Shown piece by piece: positions 32,840 to 41,820 of a stretch of DNA of 64,000 nucleotides. The first letter of the stretch is position 1. Every line of letters begins with the position of its first letter. The notes under the pieces were generated by a model, which was not told the origin of the DNA, made no database searches, and was given only the letters and a program-made list of their open reading frames with translations. This stretch comes from Tilletia caries (lineage: Eukaryota; Basidiomycota; Exobasidiomycetes; Tilletiales; Tilletiaceae), in the NCBI GenBank assembly GCA_032718865.1, contig JALUTQ010000030.1, forward strand, positions 372,001 to 436,000, written 5' to 3'. The position numbers and the translations under genes are program-made.

Positions 32840-33290
32840 AGGACGGTACGTACGCCTTCAAATTTCCTCACAGAGCATCTCTGTATACATATATACCATT
32901 CCCGACATCTCTGGTCTCCTTCCAGGTTCTGGTTGCGTTTCGGCGACGCCAAATACGTTCAAATCCCCCGATCAATAGTGAGTACACACTTTCTTGTTTC
33001 TTCACCGCCCACATCATCTTAACACTCTCTATACAGTATTTTCTGACTCCATAGGGTACTCTGGTTCTCGGGAAGGCTCTTTTGCGTTGCTGCGACTCTT
33101 TTACGCTCCTAGGCATATGCCAATCCTGTTTCTATCCTATTCTTCTTAATACTTATCATTTTTCACTTGCCACACCCCATTCTATGATCCAAATTTCAGT
33201 CTGAATGGCTCTATCAGCTCTTTATGAGCATATCTTTCAAACGCATTCTTTGTTGTGTTGAGGTTTGGGGTGTTGGAAACTCAGGTGCAC
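32840..33290 (+). repeat. Left arm of a large diverged inverted repeat
   Basis: This arm aligns by eye with the reverse complement of about 33735-34190. Shared anchors in the same order are CTACAGG..GGTACG, CCTCACAGAG, CTGTA, CATATGCCA, a TTTTC..GCC block, CAGTCTGAA, GGCTCTAT, AGCTC, ATGA.CATAT, GCATTC and GTTGTGTT. Identity is clearly above chance but far from complete, so the arms are old. No coding capacity was recognised. It may be two oppositely oriented copies of one element or a fold-back element. Confidence 0.7.
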
Positions 33291-33734
33291 TTGGTACACC
33301 CAGAAGTGTCCAGGGCTACACGCCGTGAACTTGTCTGGAAATTGTGAACTCCCATACACGACCATACAACTATTCAGAAATCAACACACATCAAAAATGG
33401 TACCCCTCTATTCAGATCATCCCAGAGACCTTGCCTGCCAATTCTGAGCGTGTTCTAGGCAGTATTGACTCCACAGGGTAAGAAAAACAGGTTCTCAGTC
33501 TTAACTGATTGTGAATCACATAGCCTACCTCAAATGTTGGCGGTCACCCCTCGGCCAATACTGCTCTGGACACTCTCAAAGTTGGAAGGCAAGGTCTCTA
33601 GGATACTATGAGCAAGTGGACACCATTTTTATGTTGTATTAAAACCTGAAGGGTTGCATGGTCGAGTGTGATGTTCCCGGACTTCCCTGTAATCCATTGA
33701 TCCACCCCTGTATGATACGAAGCCCTCCTGGTTG

Positions 33735-34190
33735 TTCAACATCTTAGAACACAACAGAAAACCGAATGCAGACAATGCATATGATCATTGCGAGCTCATA
33801 GAGCCTTTCAGACTGAGAATCGAATCAACAATGGAGCGGGGCAGGGAAAATAGTAGCAAAGGAAGAGCGGCGTGACCCCAAACAGAAATGGCATATGCTG
33901 AGATCTACTGGGAGGTCGCAGAGACATGAGAGGAGCTTCATGGGAGCCAGTATATGCATACGAGCCAGGAAATATCTGTCTGAGAGCGTGTTGTATTGCT
34001 ATCAGTGGAAAGGAAGTGGAAATAGGAAGCCATGCGAGATGCTCACCCAAAACCGACAATTCGGGTCAATGGGGGGTTCCAAGGGCGCAACCAGGCTATA
34101 GAGGCAAGCGAAAATGGGCGGAAATGGCGCGTTAGTGTACAGCGCTACTCTGTGAGGCGTTTGAGGGTTGTGCGTACCCTTGTAGTAAAA
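33735..34190 (-). repeat. Right arm of the diverged inverted repeat
   Basis: This is the reverse-complement partner of 32840-33290. Read on the minus strand it has CTACAAGGGTACGCAC near 34180, then CCTCACAGAG, CATATGCCA, CAGTCTGAAAGGCTCTAT, AGCTC, ATGATCATAT, GCATTC and GTTGTGTT near 33735. The spacer between the arms (about 33290-33735) shows no clear homology of its own. Confidence 0.7.
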
Positions 34191-34919
34191 TGGTAGCCCA
34201 AAAGTAAACATGGGCCAGTGATGAAAGAGTGCTGAGGGACACTTACAAGGCGCGAAGAACGTCCCGGTCGCAATCAATTGTGGTGAAAAGAGGTTGATAT
34301 CGAAGGTATTGACTATAGCTGAATGTGGGAAGAGGAGGGGGGCAGCAGAGGAAAAGGAAAGTGAATTGGGAATGGGACGGGAAGGAGAGTGTGAGCCAGC
34401 GTCTAAGTCATCAGTCTTTGCCGGCGCACGGGGAGGCAAGAAACGGTCCAAATCAGCTGTACTTTGGGCTCTTCTGGAACTGAATATCATTCAAAGCAAC
34501 AGAAGTCAGCCAGAAGACATGGATAGGTGATGATCGCCTGAACTATGGGTTAGTTATCGAGCCGGAGGAAGGAAAAGTCAGTGTCTATTATCTTTGAAGG
34601 GCAGGTGATGGCCCCAATGGGCACCAGGCCCGCCAAAACACACCCGAAGCGGCTTAGATGCCAGTCAGTGCCTTGTACTCCATGCATCCTGCTGTCGACT
34701 GTCGTGGATGGCTATCTATGAGCAGGAAAGTAAAGAAGGAAGGGCAAGGGGCATCGAGGAGGTGACTCAGTGCGGTAGAACTGCACGTGATATGATCTAT
34801 TTCATCTCTCGCGCCCAAAACGACCCCTCTCGGGTCATTTTGCAGTATTAATTGTTTGACCGAGGAGGGTAGTTTTTGGGTTGACCAAGGCTGCTTTCGT
34901 GGAGAAAAAAGTTCATTTT

Positions 34920-34950
34920 GGAGGTTTGGTGGAGACTCCACCAAACCTCC
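34920..34950. repeat. Perfect 31-bp palindrome (15-bp arms, 1-nt loop)
   Basis: GGAGGTTTGGTGGAG at 34920-34934 is followed by A and then its exact complement at 34936-34950. The flanks extend the symmetry imperfectly (GAAAAAAGT on the left, ACTTTTTTTT on the right). The arm words recur at 32111-32132 as GTTTGGTGGAG next to CTTTCGTGGAG, and CTTTCGTGGAG also lies at 34894-34904. It could be a hairpin at a mobile-element end or a cruciform-forming site. Confidence 0.9.
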
Positions 34951-35308
34951 ACGAACCATCCACTTTTTTTTCTACTGAGTGTAAATCAATCATGCTGATC
35001 GGGCTGCTGTATGCTAGCGTGTTTGCGAAACGTCCGTCGGTTCTCTCCGCTTACCCACTGGCCAGCCTTTCCTCCGTTCGTCCGCTCGTACTTTCCTCCG
35101 CATGCCCAGTATGTAGCACGGGTACGAACACCACACCCCTTTGAGAAGTACCATCTGTCCTATGCCTTCCCACACAAACCTATATTACATACGTGTTGTT
35201 CTGAGGCAAGAAAAAGGAAGGACCTTCGCAAATCCGAAGCACACGAACGCTTCATGGCGAGGCCGGCCAGACTGGAAATGCAGTTTTCGAATTCGAATTG
35301 AGTACATG

Positions 35309-36765
35309 TTACTCTCCCAAGAGACGTGCCTTCTCTGCCATGACCTCGCGTCGCTGGAAATACCGTGCTCCCGCAAAACCAGGTCCGAGAACCAAAGCAG
35401 ATGGCAGTCCGATGATCACCTTCGAGAGAAGTAGGAGTATCAGTACTCTGAGAGGACGGGATGGAAAGTCTCAGGCCAGAACTCACATCTTCGATCAGGT
35501 AGCGCTTCTCATGCGGTCGCTTGTATCCGGCGACCTTGCTCGAGAAGAGCCTGTACGCCCAGTCGTCTGCGACCAGGTCGATCCAGACAATCGAGTACAG
35601 CGCGATCAAGATGCCGACGAGATCCCAGATGAGTAGCCACTCTCCATGGGAAAGCGGGAAGGCAACATTGATCGCAATTTTGATACCCTGTTGCCGAATG
35701 AATCGAATCGCTGAGAGGTATCCGCCGATCCCCTTTATAACGCTGAACATGGCGTTGACCTTCTTGCGGAGTGGGGTCGACGTCAGGTAGATCCCGAACC
35801 ACCAGAGAGGAACCGTGATGAGAGAAGTGATCTGGTACAGCTGCGCCGAGTGCAAACGTGGAATCACGATGCTCCCCGGTTTGGGCGCCGGTGCGAGTTT
35901 GGCGGCAGCGGCGAGACCAGGAAGCAGGAGCGGGAGGAAGAAGACGGGGAAAAACTGGAAGGCGATGTTGGACGCGATCCACTCTTGGGGATACTTGGCT
36001 GGCGAGACGTGGATGGAGAGGCCGATGGTGATGATGGCCAGCCCAGATAGCAAGCAGGCGACGTTTGTCTTCCAAAAGCCAGCGCTTGGTGTCGGATGCA
36101 CAACTTGGTCGAGAGTCAATGGGGAAATTGTCTTGTCGTCATTCTTCTTGCTCGCATTCAGCGCATCGTTGGCTCGTACGATCTGAAGGTATCGTACGTA
36201 GGCATGGGTAGGCACTGAGATGAGGTTCGTCGCTCCACCCAGGCAGAACACTTGGCCGAGGGAGGCGACGATGAAGATGTTCAGCGGGCTCAGCAGAGGG
36301 TGTCGGCCGGCCTTGGTGGATTCGAGAAGGATGTGGAGGATGAGCGGCATGGAAGCGACGGCGAGGAGCCAGAGGATACCCTTGGCGAACTGGGTGGAGA
36401 GCATGTCTCGGAAGAAGCTGTGATGGACACAAATATCAAGTTCAGCTCGCGTTGGCCGGGATGTAACGACGAGCGTGTCTATGAACTCACGCAAGGAGAA
36501 CGAGGAGTACCTTGGTCGCGCTTCTCACGTTGGGATCGGAGCGAGCGCGCAAGAAGGCCGGCCATGCATCGGACATTTGGATCTCGGCAGCAAGCTGGGA
36601 GATGTCCTTATTGAACCTGGGAAGGAGGCCATTTTTGGGAGGGAGATGAACGGCAAAGAGGTGAACGAGCAGCCCGGCTAGGATGGACAGGATTGGGATG
36701 GCGATGAGAGTTGCCGGCGCGGAGGGCCGGGGCGCGGGCTGCGCACGGGTCTGGACCTTGGACAT
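35309..36765 (-). CDS. Multipass membrane protein, paralog 3 of 3
   Basis: The gene runs from ATG 36765 (MSKVQTRAQPAPRP) to TAA 35309 with the same exon layout as paralog 2. The first span is TLIAIPILSILAGLLVHLFAV, and the loop DISQLAAEIQMSDAWPAFLR matches paralog 2 exactly. The second exon includes FFRDMLSTQFAKGILWLLAV, LESTKAGRHPLLSPLNIFIV, PVFFLPLLLPGLAA, WIDLVADDWAYRLFSSKV and YLIEDV. The last exon keeps the LGPG motif. Near-identity to paralog 2 in several blocks with many silent changes indicates selection on both. The function is unknown. A 27-codon frame starts about 125 bp upstream on the same strand. Confidence 0.75.
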
Positions 36766-36807
36766 GACTTTGGCTTGGGGTTGGGGGTGGGATGTGAGGG
36801 TTTGCTC

Positions 36808-36891
36808 TCAGATGTCGAAGATGACGAGCAGGAAGGAGAGTCCGACGATGGAGATGAACAGGTAGCTTCCAAATACGATCGGCGACAGCAT
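36808..36891 (-). CDS. Putative 27-residue membrane micropeptide upstream of paralog 3
   Basis: ATG 36891 to TGA 36808 encodes a single hydrophobic segment beginning MLSPIVFGSYLF, followed by ISIVGLSFLLV and an acidic end. It is too short for ordinary gene finding. Support comes from the related, frame-broken copy at 26022-26111 upstream of paralog 2. There the aligned codons differ mostly at silent or conservative positions (for example CTG/CTC, GGA/GGG, CTC/CTT, CTG/TTG). It could be a stand-alone membrane micropeptide, an upstream ORF in the paralog 3 leader, or a decaying duplicate in both places. No known small protein was recognised. Confidence 0.4.
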   Translation of the reverse strand: MLSPIVFGSYLFISIVGLSFLLVIFDI

Positions 36892-37664
36892 GCTTCCTTT
36901 CTGCTTATAGCGGTGGATGCGTGGATGGCCGAAGGATGTGGGTGGAAGACGGTGCGAGGTCGCAGTCAAGAAGGGGAGGAGCGAGGAGGGCATGGACCAT
37001 CCCGATTCCCGACCATGTCTCCGCGCTTGGGGCTTTCGACTTTTCCTGTTTTCCACCCGGGCGGGCGGGCGTAGTAAACTGTAACATAAACCAGGGGAAA
37101 TGGCGTTCGGCTTCGGGAAGGAAACACGTCGCCGGCCTCCGAATCTGGGGAAATGAGATGCGACACTGTTCGAGGGCGCGGTTCGCCTTCCCGACCTGGC
37201 CAACCCCGCAACCCAGCCGTCTCGAACAGCGAGCACAAAGGCTCGCCCGGAACTGTCACAGAAGATGAAGCTCATCCACGATCCAGCGCGGGCGGGCGGC
37301 CGGCTGATCCATGTCCCCTCGGCCACTAGCCAGGGCCCTGCCTGGTGTTCGTTGTCGGGCTGCCCGCATGAGGCTCATCCGGCATGCTCTTGTTTTAGTT
37401 TTATCTCCCAAGGATGACGGTGCCTCGGCCACCCCTTCGCAAGCGCACAACCCAGCGCCGACCGAGACGCGACTTCACATCATCAGTACCGCAGTATAAA
37501 GAGCATCCGTTCGCAACTCACTACAGCGCTGACCTCTTCCCTTCCCATTCCACATCCCCAATACCCAGAGCTCGAGTCCCTCACCTCGTCCTTTACATAC
37601 CTCTACCTAACCTCCCTCTATTCACACACAGGAGCAACCTTACCCACACTCTTTCTCAACCAAT
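36892..37664. promoter_or_regulatory. Divergent promoter region before the dehydrogenase gene
   Basis: This 770-bp region lies between the small minus-strand frame and the SDR start. It is GC-rich at first (GGGCGGGCGGGC near 37060). Toward the SDR it becomes a C/T-rich leader with a TATAAA-like GTATAAAGAG at 37493-37502, about 165 bp upstream of the ATG. That word is a plausible TATA box for the SDR gene. Confidence 0.45.
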
Positions 37665-39273
37665 ATGACCACAGCCGCCCAGCCCTCGCAGGCGAAGAAG
37701 CCCCAGCTTACCTACAGCGAAGGCATCACCTTCGACCGTCTCGCCCGCATCTTCGGAAACGTCTTCCTCCGCCCCGCGGCCGTCGTCTACCTGCCCGCCT
37801 TCATCTACCTCTACGACCGTTTCCGCGTCTCCGCCTCGCCGGACGCGTACCCAGTCCCCTCCCTCTCCCTCCTGACCAACCTGTTCTTCGGGAAAGCGGC
37901 GCCCTATCGCTTCTGGGGCTACCTCGTCGCGTTTGGATTCGTGCGCAACCTTCATCGGGCCCTGTCGCGTCATGCGCGGAACCACGGGGAGTGGAGACAG
38001 GATCGTGCGCAGTGGGACAAGGAGCTCGTCGTCATCACGGGCGGAGCGACGGGGATTGGGAAATGTGTTGTCGAGCGTCTCTCGCACAAGCATAAGGCTG
38101 CCATTGCCGTCCTTGACATGGCACCGCCCACGTGAGTCTGCGCCTCCTCTTCTTTCCAATCATGAGAAACTCGACGCGTCTCCAGGCAGGTCTGACCTCC
38201 TCTCCTCTCCATCATCGTTTAGATACGCCCCCGCCCCACCTGGCGCCCCCAAGATTCTCTACATCAAGACCGATGTCAGCAGCAAGGAAGCCGTCGCGTC
38301 CGCCGCAGCCCAAATAAAGAAGACGTTCGGCCGACACCCGACCTTTTTGCTCAACTGCGCCGGTATCGGTTCGGGAACGACCATCTTGGACGCGGACGAA
38401 GCGACGACGACGAAGGTGTGGAGGGTGAACACCTTGGCCAACTGGGTCACCGCGCAGCAGTTTTTGCCGTACATGATCTCCCACAACCATGGTCACGTCT
38501 TTACTGTCGCGTCGTCGGCCTCGTACATGTGTAAGCTTTCGAGAGGCTCAATTAATTTCCTGCGGGACACGTGTCAAGTTCTTACCCCCGGCTCTTCTTC
38601 CGCTCCTCCCCTCCCGCAGCCCTGCCGCAAATGGCGCAGTATGCCTCCAGCAAGGCTGCCGCCCTGGCCTTCCACGAGGTCCTGCACGGCGAAATCCGAT
38701 CTCGGTACGTCTTTTGAAAAATCTTGTCTCTGATTCCCGCGTCGTACGAGACTGACCCCTTGATCGCGTTTCCCTTTCAAAAAATATACAGCTACAAGGC
38801 TCCTCGCGTCCGAGCATCCGTCTTCCTGCCCACCAAGGTCGCGACCGCGCTCGGCGAAGGAATGGAGGACCAGCCTGGTGAGTCTGCCCCCCCCCCCTTT
38901 TCCTTTATGCGCGTCTTGCCCCAGAATCTGCGAGACTGACACGCGAGTCCCTTCAACCCCTCCTCCAGACCCGTTCTTCACACCCACGCTCTCGCCCATC
39001 CAGTGTGCGGAGTGGATCGTGGACTCGTTCGACCGCGGGCTGTCGGAGCACATCATCGCGCCGAGCTTCATGAGCATGCTCCCGTGGATGCGGGTCGTGC
39101 CTCCGTACATGCGTCGCCATTTCGAAATCATTGGCGGCACGGATAACCAGGTTAACGACGGCTCTATCCAGCGGGCTATTTCGAAGGGATACGGCAAGTG
39201 GGAGGCGGACGAGGCGGCTGCGCTGGAGAAGGCCAAGGCTGGGGTCAAGAGCGTGACGAATGGATCCAGCTGA
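37665..39273 (+). CDS. Membrane-anchored short-chain dehydrogenase/reductase
   Basis: At least five exons are present. The N-terminal part has hydrophobic stretches (FLRPAAVVYLPAFIYLY and RFWGYLVAFGFV), so the enzyme is probably ER or lipid-droplet anchored. The Rossmann cofactor motif is ELVVITGGATGIGKCVVERL (TGGxxGIG). NCAGIGSG is the NAG-like motif. The catalytic Ser lies in VASSASYM. The Tyr and Lys lie in MAQYASSKAAALAFHEVL (YxxxK). The layout resembles the retinol dehydrogenase/17-beta-HSD11 type SDRs, where an N-terminal anchor precedes the fold. Substrate and physiological role cannot be told from sequence. The ATG follows a TTTCTCAACCAAT leader, and the TGA is at 39271-39273. Confidence 0.85.
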
Positions 39274-41548
39274 GCGACAGAAAGCGACTCCTTCTCGCTC
39301 ATTTCTTCTTCTCTTTTACCTTTCATCTCGCTGGTCGTTCATCATTATCCATCGTGCCTGTGCTGGCCCATTTTGCCGGCGCTGCTTCGTCCACCTTCCC
39401 ATCGTCTCGGTGTGTGTATCTAATCTAATCCTGCTTTGGCCTGCTTGGCTCTTGCCTTTTATCCAGCGAAAGCCTCTTTGACCAAACTGGACTCGAACTT
39501 CGGCAGGAAGGCGCGCTGCGCGGGACGCATACAACCTTTCGCTTTCCGACGCACGCAAATAAGTCATCGAACCTTGCACGGACTGCAGCCTAGCAGGTCA
39601 CACACACTACTGGAGTTCGTACTGACTGAGTTGTGAGATTGTGAAGCATACGTAGGGTCGTACATGGGAGCGAGCCGTGCTGGGGGTGGGCCGTGTCCTG
39701 GAGTGATGCGTCGACCGGTCGACGACAGCCGCTCGCTCGACGCTCTTGCACCTCGCCGCTTTACGACAGGCTGGGACCTCGCGGTGTGCGGTGGACGTGG
39801 AGGGGAGGTGACCGGTGACAGGTGGAAGCGGAGTTGATCGCCGTCCCACGCGCCAGTTCCACGCCTCCACCTTGTTCCGCCTTTTCACACACACCGCACT
39901 AAGTTGGATGCCCGGTGGCACTACTAGTACTACATATGCGCTTACCAACTGCTTGTTCCGCTTGGGTCTTGGGACGAACGACGAAGCCTCCGCAAGCCGC
40001 AGATATAAAACCAAAGGGCCAGCGGCCAGCGCGCAGCGCAGCGCGAGTGCGAGGGGCCGGGCCCCCCACAGCCAGGCGCCAGGCGGGCAGCACAGGCCAC
40101 AGGCAAGTGCGCTGCGCGCCAGGCAGCGGTTTCTCTGGCGGCGGTGCTGTAGGTTTCAATCCAAAAGCAATCAATCATTTGATAATTCTATGATGCAGCA
40201 GTCCCGCTCGCCGCCGCTGACGCTGTTTCTATGCTGCTGTCGATGTCGACCATTATTATCTGTGTGATCTCCCTTCTGGTCATGCTTGAGGCGCACCAGA
40301 GGGATGGGGAGGCTCGTCTTGCCAGAGAGGAATGGGGTGCTGAGCATGTTGCTGCCGCCCACAGGCCACAGAGCCCAAGCTGGCTGTCATGTGCGGCGTC
40401 ATTGCGTGAGGCGTTAAGGCGGTGAGGAAGCTGGGCGGGGGAGATCTGGGCTCGGAGCGAGATGAGGGAGATGTGGTGTATAAGATTATACCAGGGAAAT
40501 GGACAAGCGACAGGCGGTGCTTGCTTTTGGCTTGCTGCTCGCTGCTGCCTTGTGTCTCGCCGCTGGCCGACTTCATTTCCCCCCTCTTTTTCTATTCGAT
40601 CCGCTCGCCCACCACACTGGCCTTCTGCAACACCGACGCACCTCGCCCCTTGCCCCTTTCCCACTTCCATCGACTCAATTTTCCAGTCAACGAAACTCAA
40701 CCCTCTTCTCTCATTCCACCCAAGCCCAGCCGCCGCCTCCCGCACTTGCACTCTCACTCACTCGCACAGTCACTCGGTACTCAGCCAGTCAAGCTCAAGG
40801 CCAGTCTCTGCCCTTTTACCTTACAGCCGGCCTACGCTTTACTTCCTCCCCAAGTGCCCTACTTGTGTGAGTACATAAATTATAATCCGTTCCCTCTGCC
40901 GTCCTGCCCGCTCTCTCCAAGCTCCAAGCAGCACAGCAGCAAGTCGCCAGTCGCCACCCGGGTATTAGCCCACAACAAGAGTTGTGAGGCGGTCCCGTAG
41001 CACAGACACATACATGCATCCAGGTACCAGATCAGCATCGTATCTCGCTCTCTTTTGACTTGCCGATCCTGCATCTTGCCTGCGCCGCCGCCCTGACAAG
41101 CCGCAAGCGTCAACCCACGCACGCACCTCAATCACGCATCGCGCATCAGACGCGTCCTGTTATCCGACGCGTCGAGACCAACACTCTCCGCGACGCGTCC
41201 GTGCTTGCATCCTTCTTCTTCCCTTGCTCTCCATCGCGTCCTTGCCCCTCCCGTCGCCATCGTTGGCCTCGGTGGCAACGTCGATTGGGTTGACCTCGAT
41301 CTCAGGAAATCTAAACATCACCTGACGCGCTACGCGTTCCGTGGCTGGCCCAAATAACAACACCATCCCCTTCCGACGCGTCGGACGCGTCCACAACCTC
41401 CTCCTCCCCATCCATCCACGCGTCGAACGCGTCCAATTGCGCTTTCCCCTTACTGACACGCGTTCCATCCGCATTCCTTTCCACGCCCCCATCCATTCCG
41501 CACCCGTCTAGGGTTTGCAAACGCGTGTGTTGAGTGTCCTCTCTGCGT
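39274..41548. promoter_or_regulatory. Long intergenic and upstream region of the HMG-box gene
   Basis: This 2.3-kb gap has no supported gene. The first part is the SDR 3' flank. Around 40040-40130 there is a G/C-rich stretch of GCCAGGCG-type words. The second half is C/T-rich on the + strand and looks like a long 5' leader or promoter. Its last 400 bp are studded with ACGCGT boxes (listed separately). Confidence 0.5.
41150..41526. promoter_or_regulatory. Cluster of nine ACGCGT (MCB-type) boxes
   Basis: Exact ACGCGT starts at 41150, 41167, 41193, 41376, 41385, 41418, 41427, 41458 and 41521. Most are embedded in GACGCGTC or CGACGCGTC. In yeasts ACGCGT is the Mlu1 cell-cycle box bound by MBF (Mbp1-Swi6 family), which drives G1/S genes. 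Nine copies in 377 bp ending 23 bp before the HMG-box ATG is far above chance, and no other upstream region in this window shows such a cluster. The inference is cell-cycle-regulated expression of the HMG-box gene. Confidence 0.75.
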
Positions 41549-41788
41549 ATGAGCTCGAGCCAGTCACCCCCTGCTTCCAACCAACACCAATATCCCCAGC
41601 ACGGATACGGGTCGCCCCAAGACCAACCGCAACAGCAGTTTTCCTACCCATACCCCATGTACGGTGGAGGTGCCCAGGCTGGTGGACGCGTGCCCAATGG
41701 TACCGCGGCCGCCGGGTCCATAGGCATGTCTCCCATGTCGCAACATCAACCAAGTCCAGCATACGGTCATCATCAGCTGCATCCACAC

Positions 41789-41820
<32 letters not shown>

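Larger units (their letters stand above)
31440..35308. other. Repeat-rich, gene-poor region
   Basis: This 3.9-kb region lies between the retrotransposon's gag start and the stop of paralog 3. No gene could be supported. It contains a triplicated TTGACAA word at about 31769-31790, a large diverged inverted repeat (listed separately), a perfect palindrome at 34920-34950 and short words shared by 32111-32132 and 34893-34934. Base composition is visibly more A/T-rich than the flanking gene regions. Splice-like motifs and short frames occur but do not join into a recognisable protein. Confidence 0.5.

Noticed and set aside
22568..39273. Secondary-metabolite gene cluster (membrane proteins plus a dehydrogenase)
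   Set aside because: No core synthase, P450 or transferase lies nearby, and the dehydrogenase is an anchored SDR separated by a divergent promoter.
39990..40160. tRNA or other structured RNA in the GCCAGGCG-rich stretch
   Set aside because: No A/B boxes or consistent stem pattern could be drawn; it looks like simple GC-rich repetition.
40422..41000. Coding frames in the HMG-box upstream region
   Set aside because: Pro/Leu/Ser-rich C/T-tract translations in all three frames with no family resemblance; better read as a long leader or promoter.
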